In this document: in pieces, positions 1-11,051 of the stretch
Layout: each line of letters starts with the position of its first letter
Position numbering within the stretch: position 1 is the stretch's first letter
DNA from: Meconema thalassinum
Lineage: Eukaryota; Arthropoda; Insecta; Orthoptera; Tettigoniidae
Length of the DNA: 64,000 nucleotides
Reading direction: 5' to 3'
Assembly: GCA_946902985.2 (NCBI GenBank)
Contig: OX336392.1
Location: 18,698,716-18,762,715 of the forward strand
The notes under the pieces: generated by a model
The model's input: only the letters and a program-made list of their open reading frames with translations
What the model was told of the DNA's origin: nothing
Databases searched by the model: none
Program-made: the position numbers and the translations under genes

Positions 1-3000
1 GTAGACACAGACTCCTCTGGGTAAATGTCTAAGGCTCCTCTCGGGACTTAAACTCAGGCTCCTCTTGGGACTTAGACTCAGACTCCTCTTGGGACTTATA
101 CTCAGGCTCCTCTTGGGATTTAGACAGGCTCCAATTGGGACATAGACACAGGCTCCCCTTGGGACTTAAACACAGGCTCCTCTTGGTACGTAGACAAAGG
201 CTCCTCTTGGGACTTAGACACAGGCTCCACTTGGGACATAGACTCAGGCTCCCTTTGGGACTTAGACTCAGGTTCCAATTGGGACATAGACTCAGGCTCC
301 ATTAGGGACAGACTCAGGCTCCTCTTGAGACTTAGACCCAGGCTCCCTTTGGGACTTAGACTCACGCTCCTCTTGGGACATAGACCCAAGCTCCTCTTGG
401 GACTTAGACTCAGGCTCCCCTTGGGACCTAGACCCAGGCTCCTCTTGGGACTTAGACTCAGGCTCGTCTTGGAACTTAGACTCATACTCTTCTTGGGACT
501 TAGACTCAGGCTCCTCTTGGGACCTTGACTCAGGCTCCACTTGGGACACAAACCCAGGCTCCGCTTGGGACATAGACTCAGACGCCTCTTGGGACTTAGA
601 CGCTGGCTCCTCTTAGGACACAGACCCAGGCTCCTCTTGGGACTTAGACTCATGGTCTGTGAGGAAGTGTTGCAAACTTATTTGACTGTGTCAGTCAGGC
701 TCCCCTTGTGACTAAGGCTCAGGCTTCTCTTGGAAAATAGACCCAGGCTCCTCCTGGGACTTAGACGCAGACTCCTCTTGGGACATAGACTCAGGCTCCC
801 CTTGGGAAACAGACCCAGGCCCCTCTTGGTACTTAGGCTCAGGCTCCTCTTGGGACATAGACCAAGGCTCCTCTTGGGACTCAGATTCAGGCTCCTTTTG
901 GGACATACACTCAGGCTCCTCTTGGGACATAGACCTAAGCTCCTCTTGGGACTTAGACTCAGGCTCGACTTGGGACATAGACTCAGGCTCCCCTTGGGAA
1001 ACAGACCCAGGCCCCTCTTGGTACTTAGGCTCAGGCTCCTCTTGGGACATAGACCAAGGCTCCTCTTGGGACTCAGATTCAGGCTCCCTTTGGGACTTAC
1101 ACTCAGGCTCCTCTTGGGACATAAACCCAGGCTCCTCTTGGGATATACATCCAGGCTCCCTTTGGGACTTACTCAGGCTCCACTTGGGACATAGACTCAG
1201 GCTCCCTATGGGACTTAGATTCAGGCTGCTCTTGAGACTTAGACCCAGGCTCCCTTTGGGACTTAGACTCAGGCTCCTCTTGGGTCATAGACCCAAGCTC
1301 CTCTTAGGACTTAGACTCAGGCTCCACTTGGGACATAGACCCAGGCTCCTCTCGGGACTTAGACTCAGGCTCCTCTTGGAACTTAGACTCAGGCTCCTAT
1401 TTGACTTAGACCCAGACTCCTTTTGGAACAAAGACTCAGACTCCTCTTAGGACTTAGACTCAGGCTCCTCTTGGGACACAGACCCAGGCTCCTCTTGGGA
1501 CTTAGACTCAGACTCCTCTTGGGAATTAGACTCTGGCTCCTCTTGGGACATAGGCTCAGGCTCCTCTTGGGACACAGACCCAGGCTCCTCTTGGGACATA
1601 GACCCAGACTCCTCTTGGGACTTAGACTCAGGCTCCTCTTGGGACTTAGACCCAGGCTCCTCTTGGGACTTGGACTCAGACTCCTCTTGGACCTTAGACT
1701 CAGGCTCCTCTTGGGACTTTGACACAGGCTCCACTTGGGACAAAGACCCTGGCTCCTGTTGGGACTTAGACTCAGACACCTCTTGGGACTTAGACTCAGG
1801 CTCCTGTTGGGACACAGACCCAGGCTCCTGATGGGACTTTGACGCAGGCTCCTCTTGGGACTTAGACCCAGGCTCCTCATGGGACTTAGACTCAGACTCC
1901 TCTTGGGACATAGACTCAGGCTCCCCTTTGGATTTTGACTAAGGCTCCACTTGAGACACAGACTCAGGCTCCTCTTGGGACAAAGACCCAGGCTCCTCTT
2001 GGGACTTAGACTCAGGCTCCTCTTGGGACTTAGACTCAGGCTCCTCTTGGGAAACAGACCCAGAATCCTCTTGGGACTTGGACTCAGCCTCCCCTTGGGA
2101 CTTAGACCCAGAATCCTCTTGGGACTTAGACTCAAGCTCCTCTTGGGAATTAGACTCAGGCTCCTCTTGGGAAACAGACCCAGGCCCCTCTTGGGACTTA
2201 GACTCAGACTCCTCTTGGGAAATAGGCTCAGGCTCCTCTTGGGACTTAGACTCAGACTCCTCTTGGGAAATAGACTCAGGCTCCTCTTGGGACTTTGACT
2301 CAGGCTCCACTTGGGACACAGGCACAGGCTCCTCTTGGGACTTTGACTCAGGCTCCAATTGGAACACAGGCCCAGGCTCCTCTTGGGACTTTGACTCAGG
2401 CTCCACTTGGAACACAGGCCCTGGCTCCTCTTGGGACTTTGACTCAGGCTCCACTTGGGACACAGACCCAGGCTCCCCTTGGGACTTAGAATCAGACTCC
2501 TCTTGGGACTTAGACCCAGGCTCCTCTTGGGACATAGACTCAGACTCCTCTTGGGACTCAGGCCCAGGCTCCTCTTGCGACACAGACTCAGGCTCCTCTT
2601 GGGACTTAGACTCAGGCTCCTCTTGGGACGTGGAATCAGACTCCTCTTGTGCCTTAGATTCAGGCTCCTCTTGGGAATTAAACAGAGGCTCCTCTTGGTA
2701 CTTAGACACAGGCTTCTCTTGGGACTTAGACTTAGACCCCTCTTGGGACTTAGACTCAGAGTCCTCTTGGGACTTAGACTCAGGCTCCTCTTGCGACACG
2801 GACTCAGGCTCCTCTTGGGACACAGACCCAGGCTCCTCTTGGGACTTAGACCCAGGCTCCTCTTGGGACTTAGACTCAGACTCATCTTGGGACTCAGACT
2901 CAGGCTCCTCTTGGGACTTAGACTCAGGCTCCTCTTGCGACACGGACTCAGGCTCCTCTTGGGACACAGACCCAGGCTCCTCTGAGGACATAGACCCAGA

Positions 3001-4333
3001 CTCCTCTTTGGACTTAGACTCAGGCTCCTCTTGGGACTTAGACCCAGGTTCATCTTGGGACACAGATACAGGCTCAACTTGGGACATACACACAGGCTCC
3101 CTTTGGGACTTAGACTCAGGCTCCTCTTGGGACAAAGACCCAGGCTCCTCTTGGGACATAGGTTCAGGCTCCTCTTGGGACACAGACCCAGGCTCCTCTT
3201 GGGACTTAGAACCAGGCTCCTCTTGGGACTTAGGCTCAGACTCCTCTTGGGACATAGACAAAGGCTCCTCTTGGGACTCAGACTCAGGCTCCTCTTGGGA
3301 CAAAGACCCAGGCTCCTCTTGGGACATAGACCCAGGCTCCTCTTGGGACTTAGACTCAGCCTCCACTTGGGACATAGACTCAGGCTCCTCTTGGGACACA
3401 GACTCAGACTCCTCTTGGGACTTAGACTCAGACTCCTCTTGGGACTTAGACTCAGGCTCCTCTTGGGACTTTGGCTCAGGCTCCCCTTGGGACTTAGACT
3501 CAGGCTCCTCTTGGGACTTAGACCCAGGCTCCTCTTGGGACTTAGACTCAGGCTCCTCTTGGGACTTAGACTCTGGGTCCTCTTGTGACTTAGACCCAGG
3601 CTCCTCTTGGGACTTAGACTCAGGCTCCTCTTGGGACTTAGACTCAGGCTCCTCTTGCGACACAGACTCAGGCTCCACTTGGGACTTACACCCAGGCTCC
3701 TCTTGGGACTTAGACTCAGACTCCTCTTGGGACTTAGACTCAGTCTCCTCTTGGGACACAGACTCAGACTCCTCTTGGGACACAGACTCAGACTTCTCTT
3801 GGGACTTAGACACAGACTCCTCTTGGGACTTAGACTCAGGCTCCTCTTGGGACTTAGACTCAGGCTCCTCTTGCGACACAGACTCAGGCTCCTCTTGGGA
3901 CTTAGACCCAGGCTCTTCTTGGGACTTAGACTCTGACTCCTGTTGGGACTTAGACTCAGGCTCCTCTTGGGACACAGACCCAGGCTCCACTTGGGACACA
4001 GACTCAGGCTCCTCTTGGTACTTAGACACAGGCTGCTCTTGGGACTTAGATTCAGGCTCCTCTTGGGACGTGGAATCAGACTCCTCTTGGGCCTTAGATT
4101 CAGGCTCCTCTTGGGACTTAAACAGAGGCTCCTCTTGGTACTTAGACACAGGCTTCTCTTGGGACTTAGACTCAGGCTCCACTAGGGACATAGACTCAGG
4201 CTCCCTTTGGGACTTAGGTTCAGGCTCCTCTTGGGACATAGACCCAGGCTCCTCTTGGGACATACAACCAGGCTCCCTTTGGGACTTAGACTCAGGCTCC
4301 TCTTGGGACTTAGACACAGGCTCCTATTCGCAC
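1..4333. repeat. Higher-order block A1
   Basis: Starts at the anchor (GTAGACACAGACTCC, then GGGTAAATG) at the window edge. Positions 1-3388 recur at 4334-7721 with only a handful of substitutions. Positions 3389 to about 3950 match 10131-10692 (offset 6742). A1 therefore looks like A2 with a ~2.4-kb internal block missing. It contains one spacer (651). Confidence 0.85.
651..695. repeat. Spacer 1
   Basis: First of 25 copies of a ~45-bp sequence unrelated to the 24-bp unit, from CATGGTC through GTGTCAGT. This copy has the TCTGTGAGG and GCAAACTT variants. Its 3' part contains the inverted repeat TGACTG-TGT-CAGTCA. After the core the sequence returns to unit-like GGCTCCCCTTGTGAC. Confidence 0.9.
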
Positions 4334-4983
4334 GTAGACACAGACTCCTCTGGGTAAATGTCTAAGGCTCCTCTCGGGACTTAAACTCAGGCTCCTCTTG
4401 GGACTTAGACTCAGACTCCTCTTGGGACTTATACTCAGGCTCCTCTTGGGATTTAGACAGGCTCCAATTGGGACATAGACACAGGCTCCCCTTGGGACTT
4501 AAACACAGGCTCCTCTTGGTACGTAGACAAAGGCTCCTCTTGGGACTTAGACACAGGCTCCACTTGGGACATAGACTCAGGCTCCCTTTGGGACTTAGAC
4601 TCAGGTTCCAATTGGGACATAGACTCAGGCTCCATTAGGGACAGACTCAGGCTCCTCTTGAGACTTAGACCCAGGCTCCCTTTGGGACTTAGACTCACGC
4701 TCCTCTTGGGACATAGACCCAAGCTCCTCTTGGGACTTAGACTCAGGCTCCCCTTGGGACCTAGACCCAGGCTCCTCTTGGGACTTAGACTCAGGCTCGT
4801 CTTGGAACTTAGACTCATACTCTTCTTGGGACTTAGACTCAGGCTCCTCTTGGGACCTTGACTCAGGCTCCACTTGGGACACAAACCCAGGCTCCGCTTG
4901 GGACATAGACTCAGACGCCTCTTGGGACTTAGACGCTGGCTCCTCTTAGGACACAGACCCAGGCTCCTCTTGGGACTTAGACT

Positions 4984-5028
4984 CATGGTCTGTGAGGAAG
5001 TGTTGCAAACTTATTTGACTGTGTCAGT
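4984..5028. repeat. Spacer 2
   Basis: Identical to spacer 1, as expected from the 4333-bp duplication. Confidence 0.9.
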
Positions 5029-8000
5029 CAGGCTCCCCTTGTGACTAAGGCTCAGGCTTCTCTTGGAAAATAGACCCAGGCTCCTCCTGGGACTTAGACG
5101 CAGACTCCTCTTGGGACATAGACTCAGGCTCCCCTTGGGAAACAGACCCAGGCCCCTCTTGGTACTTAGGCTCAGGCTCCTCTTGGGACATAGACCAAGG
5201 CTCCTCTTGGGACTCAGATTCAGGCTCCTTTTGGGACATACACTCAGGCTCCTCTTGGGACATAGACCTAAGCTCCTCTTGGGACTTAGACTCAGGCTCG
5301 ACTTGGGACATAGACTCAGGCTCCCCTTGGGAAACAGACCCAGGCCCCTCTTGGTACTTAGGCTCAGGCTCCTCTTGGGACATAGACCAAGGCTCCTCTT
5401 GGGACTCAGATTCAGGCTCCCTTTGGGACTTACACTCAGGCTCCTCTTGGGACATAAACCCAGGCTCCTCTTGGGATATACATCCAGGCTCCCTTTGGGA
5501 CTTACTCAGGCTCCACTTGGGACATAGACTCAGGCTCCCTATGGGACTTAGACTCAGGCTGCTCTTGAGACTTAGACCCAGGCTCCCTTTGGGACTTAGA
5601 CTCAGGCTCCTCTTGGGTCATAGACCCAAGCTCCTCTTAGGACTTAGACTCAGGCTCCACTTGGGACATAGACCCAGGCTCCTCTCGGGACTTAGACTCA
5701 GGCTCCTCTTGGAACTTAGACTCAGGCTCCTATTTGACTTAGACCCAGACTCCTTTTGGAACAAAGACTCAGACTCCTCTTAGGACTTAGACTCAGGCTC
5801 CTCTTGGGACACAGACCCAGGCTCCTCTTGGGACTTAGACTCAGACTCCTCTTGGGAATTAGACTCTGGCTCCTCTTGGGACATAGGCTCAGGCTCCTCT
5901 TGGGACACAGACCCAGGCTCCTCTTGGGACATAGACCCAGACTCCTCTTGGGACTTAGACTCAGGCTCCTCTTGGGACTTAGACCCAGGCTCCTCTTGGG
6001 ACTTGGACTCAGACTCCTCTTGGACCTTAGACTCAGGCTCCTCTTGGGACTTTGACACAGGCTCCACTTGGGACAAAGACCCTGGCTCCTGTTGGGACTT
6101 AGACTCAGACACCTCTTGGGACTTAGACTCAGGCTCCTGTTGGGACACAGACCCAGGCTCCTGATGGGACTTTGACGCAGGCTCCTCTTGGGACTTAGAC
6201 CCAGGCTCCTCATGGGACTTAGACTCAGACTCCTCTTGGGACATAGACTCAGGCTCCCCTTTGGATTTTGACTAAGGCTCCACTTGAGACACAGACTCAG
6301 GCTCCTCTTGGGACAAAGACCCAGGCTCCTCTTGGGACTTAGACTCAGGCTCCTCTTGGGACTTAGACTCAGGCTCCTCTTGGGAAACAGACCCAGAATC
6401 CTCTTGGGACTTGGACTCAGCCTCCCCTTGGGACTTAGACCCAGAATCCTCTTGGGACTTAGACTCAAGCTCCTCTTGGGAATTAGACTCAGGCTCCTCT
6501 TGGGAAACAGACCCAGGCCCCTCTTGGGACTTAGACTCAGACTCCTCTTGGGAAATAGGCTCAGGCTCCTCTTGGGACTTAGACTCAGACTCCTCTTGGG
6601 AAATAGACTCAGGCTCCTCTTGGGACTTTGACTCAGGCTCCACTTGGGACACAGGCACAGGCTCCTCTTGGGACTTTGACTCAGGCTCCAATTGGAACAC
6701 AGGCCCAGGCTCCTCTTGGGACTTTGACTCAGGCTCCACTTGGAACACAGGCCCAGGCTCCTCTTGGGACTTTGACTCAGGCTCCACTTGGGACACAGAC
6801 CCAGGCTCCTCTTGGGACTTAGAATCAGACTCCTCTTGGGACTTAGACCCAGGCTCCTCTTGGGACATAGACTCAGACTCCTCTTGGGACTCAGGCCCAG
6901 GCTCCTCTTGCGACACAGACTCAGGCTCCTCTTGGGACTTAGACTCAGGCTCCTCTTGGGACGTGGAATCAGACTCCTCTTGTGCCTTAGATTCAGGCTC
7001 CTCTTGGGAATTAAACAGAGGCTCCTCTTGGTACTTAGACACAGGCTTCTCTTGGGACTTAGACTTAGACCCCTCTTGGGACTTAGACTCAGAGTCCTCT
7101 TGGGACTTAGACTCAGGCTCCTCTTGCGACACGGACTAAGGCTCCTCTTGGGACACAGACCCAGGCTCCTCTTGGGACTTAGACCCAGGCTCCTCTTGGG
7201 ACTTAGACTCAGACTCATCTTGGGACTCAGACTCAGGCTCCTCTTGGGACTTAGACTCAGGCTCCTCTTGCGACACGGACTCAGGCTCCTCTTGGGACAC
7301 AGACCCAGGCTCCTCTGAGGACATAGACCCAGACTCCTCTTTGGACTTAGACTCAGGCTCCTCTTGGGACTTAGACCCAGGTTCATCTTGGGACACAGAT
7401 ACAGGCTCAACTTGGGACATACACACAGGCTCCCTTTGGGACTTAGACTCAGGCTCCTCTTGGGACAAAGACCCAGGCTCCTCTTGGGACATAGGTTCAG
7501 GCTCCTCTTGGGACACAGACCCAGGCTCCTCTTGGGACTTAGAACCAGGCTCCTCTTGGGACTTAGGCTCAGACTCCTCTTGGGACATAGACAAAGGCTC
7601 CTCTTGGGACTCAGACTCAGGCTCCTCTTGGGACAAAGACCCAGGCTCCTCTTGGGACATAGACCCAGGCTCCTCTTGGGACTTAGACTCAGCCTCCACT
7701 TGGGACATAGACTCAGGCTCCCTTTGGGACCTAGGCTCAGGCTCCTCTTGGGACATAAACCCAGGCTCCCCTTGGGTCATACACCCATTCTCCCTTTGGG
7801 ACTTAGACTCAGGCTCCTCTTGGGACATAAACCCAGGCTCCTCTTGTGACATACACACAGGCTCCCTTTGGGACTTAGACTCAGGCTCCACTGGGGACAT
7901 AGACTCAGGCTCCCTTTGGGACTTAGACTCAGGCTCCTCTTGGGACTTAGACCCAGGCTCTTCTTGAAACTTAGATTCAGACTCCTCCTGGCACTTAGAC

Positions 8001-8305
8001 TCAGGCTCCTCTTTGGACTTTGACTCAGGCTCCACTTGGGACACAGACTCAGGCTCCTCTTGGGAAACAGACCCAGACTCTTCTTGGGACTTGGACTCAG
8101 GCTCCACTTGGGACTTAGAGTCAGACTCCTCTTGGGACTTAGACCCAAGCTCCTCTTGGGAATTAGACTCAGGCTCCACTTGGGACGTAGACTCAGGCTC
8201 CTCTTGGGACTTTGACTCAGGCTCCACTTGGGACACAGACCCAGGCTCCTCTTGGGACATAGACTCAGACTCCTCTTGGGACATAGACTCAGGCTCCTCT
8301 TGGGA

Positions 8306-8362
8306 GGGGCCGATAACCTCGATGTTAGGCCCCTTAAAACAACAATTATCATCATCATCATC
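8306..8362 (+). mobile_element. 57-bp retroposon-like fragment with (ATC)5 tail, copy 1
   Basis: Foreign to the 24-bp unit. It begins GGGGCC and continues GATAACCTCGATGTTA then GGCCCC. The arms GGGGCC/GGCCCC plus TAAC/GTTA can form a ten-pair hairpin with a GA bulge. A short A-rich stretch and five ATC triplets end it. The ten bases CCTCTTGGGA flank both sides, as a target-site duplication would, although every array unit contains that string, so the duplication is suggestive only. An ATC-type 3' tail fits a truncated SINE or a non-LTR 3' end. I have a vague memory of similar tails in arthropod transcripts, not verified. Confidence 0.6.
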
Positions 8363-8403
8363 CTCTTGGGACACAGACCCAGGCTCCTCTTGGGACTTAG
8401 ACT

Positions 8404-8448
8404 CATGGTCCGTGAGGAAGTGGTGCAATCTTATTTGACTCTGCCAGT
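8404..8448. repeat. Spacer 3
   Basis: Divergent copy: GAAGTGGTGC and GACTCTGCCAGTTAGG. The CTCTGCCAG variant is shared only with the copy at 32809, and both lie just after the 57-bp insert. Confidence 0.9.
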
Positions 8449-11051
8449 TAGGCTCCCCTTGTGACTTAGGCTCAGGCTCCTCTTGGGAAATAGACCCAGG
8501 CTTCTCTTGGGACTTAGACTCAGACTCCTCTTGGGACTTAGACTCTGGCTCCTCTTGGGACTAAGACCCAGGCACCTCATGGGACTTAGACTCAGACTCC
8601 TCTTGGGAATTAGACTCAGGCTCCTCTTGGGACTTAGGCCCAGGCTCCTCATGGGACACAGACCCAGGCTCCTCTTGGGACATAGTCCCAGACTCCTCTT
8701 GGGACTTAGACTCAGGCTCCTCTTGGGACTTAGACCCAGGCTCTTCTTGGGACTTAGACTCAGACTCCTCTTGGGCCTTAGACTCAGACTCCTCTTGGGA
8801 CTTTGACTCAGGCTCCACTTGGGACAAAGACCCAGGTTCCTGTTGGGACTTTGACCCAGGCTCCTCTTGGGACTTAGACCCAGGCTCCTCATGGCACTTA
8901 GACTCAGACTTCTCTTGGGACTTAGACTCAGGCTCCTCTTTGGACATTGACTCAGGCTCCACTTGGGACACAGACTCAGGCTCCTCTTGGGACATAGACC
9001 CAGGCTCCTCTTGGGACTTAGACTCAGGCTCCTCTTGGGAAACAAAACAAGACTCCTCTTGGGACTTGGATTAAGGCTCCCCTTGGGACTTAGAATCAGG
9101 CACCTCTTGGGACTTAGACTCAGGCTCCTCTTGGGAAACAGACGCAGGCTCCTCTTGGGACTTAGACTCAGACTCTTCTTGGAAAATAGACTCAGGCTCC
9201 TCTTGGGACTTTGACTCCTCTTGGGACTTAGACACAGGCTCCTCTTGGGTCTTTGACTCAGGCTCCACATGGAACACAGGCCCAGGCTCCCCTTGGGACT
9301 TAGACTCAGACTCCTCTTGGGACTTTAACTCAGACTCCTCTTGGGACTTAGTCTCAGGCTCCTCTTAGGAATTAGACCCAGGCTCCTCTTGGGACTTAGA
9401 CTCAGACTCCTTTTGGGACTTAGACTCAGACTCCTCTTGGGACTTTAACTCAGACTCCTCTTGGGATTTAGACTCAGGCTCCTCTTTGGACTTAGACCCA
9501 GGCTCCTCTTGGGACTTAGACTCAGGCTCCTCTTGGGACTTAGACTCAGACTCCTCTTGGGACTTAAACTCAGGCTCCTCTTGGGACTTAGACTCAGACT
9601 CCTCTTGGGACTTAGATCCAGGCTCCTCTTGGGACTTAGACCCAGGCTCCTCTTGGGACTTAGACTCAGGCTCCTCTTGGGACTTAGACCCAGGCTCCTC
9701 TTGGGACTTAGACCCAGGCTCCTCTTGGGACTTAGACTCAGACTCCTCTTGGGACACAGACTCAGACTCCACTTGGGACACAGACTCAGACTCCTCTTGG
9801 GACTTAGGCCCAGGCTCCTCTTGGGACTTAGGCCCAGGCTCCTCTTGGGACACAGACTCAGGCTCCTCTTGGGACTTAGACCCAGGCTCCTCTTGGGTCT
9901 TAGACTCAGGCTCCTCTTGGGACTTAGACTCAGGCTCCTCTTGGGACTTAGACTCAGGCTCCTCTTGGGACGTAGACTCAGGCTCCTCTTGGGACTTAGA
10001 CTCAGGCTCCTCTTGCGACACAGACTCAGGCTCCTCTTGGGACTTAGACCCAGGCTCCTCTTGGGACTTAGACTCAGACTCCTCTTGGGACTTAGACTCA
10101 GTCTCCTCTTGGGACACAGACTCAGACTCCTCTTGGGACACAGACTCAGACTCCTCTTGGGACTTAGACTCAGACTCCTCTTGGGACTTAGACTCAGGCT
10201 CCTCTTGGGACTTTGGCTCAGGCTCCCCTTGGGACTTAGACTCAGGCTCCTCTTGGGACTTAGACCCAGGCTCCTCTTGGGACTTAGACTCAGGCTCCTC
10301 TTGGGACTTAGACTCTGGGTCCTCTTGTGACTTAGACCCAGGCTCCTCTTGGGACTTAGACTCAGGCTCCTCTTGGGACTTAGACTCAGGCTTCTCTTGC
10401 GACAAAGACTCAGGCTCCACTTGGGACTTACACCCAGGCTCCTCTTGGGACTTAGACTCAGACTCCTCTTGGGACTTAGACTCAGTCTCCTCTTGGGACA
10501 CAGACTCAGACTCCTCTTGGGACACAGACTCAGACTCCTCTTGGGACTTAGACACAGACCCCTCTTGGGACTTAGTCTCAGGCTCCTCTTAGGACTTAGA
10601 CTCAGGCTCCTCTTGCGACACAGACTCAGGCTCCTCTTGGGACTTAGACCCAGGCTCTTCTTGGGACTTAGACTCTGACTCCTCTTGGGACTTAGACTCA
10701 GGCTCCTCTTGGGACACAGACCCAGGCTCCACTTGGGACACAGACTCAGGCTCCTCTTGGTACTTAGACACAGGCTCCTCTTGTGACTTAGACCCAGGCT
10801 CCTCTTGGGACTTAGACTCAGGCTCCTCTTGGGACTTAGACTCAGGCTTCTCTTGCGACACAGACTCAGGCTCCACTTGGGACTTACACCCAGGCTCCTC
10901 TTGGGACTTAGACTCAGACTCCTCTTGGGACTTAGACTCAGGCTCCACTTGGGACATAGACCCAGGCTCCTCTTGGGACATACACCCAGGCTCCCTTTGG
11001 GACTTAGACTCAGGCTCCTCTTGGGACTTAGACACAGGCTCCTATTCGCAC

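Larger units (their letters stand above)
4334..11051. repeat. Higher-order block A2
   Basis: First 3388 bp duplicate A1 at offset 4333. Visible differences include C at 2805 versus A at 7138, and changes near 1219/5552, 2422/6755 and 2478/6811. The block then carries a ~2.4-kb segment (7722-10130) absent from A1, which includes the 57-bp insert (8306-8362) and a second spacer (8404), before rejoining A1-like sequence. The segment 9365-10580 is a long uninterrupted run of 24-bp units. Confidence 0.85.

Noticed and set aside
8306..8362. Independent double insertion of the 57-bp fragment at 8306 and 32711
   Set aside because: Same length, same ATC count, related flanks and a shared rare spacer subtype make duplication with the array far more likely.
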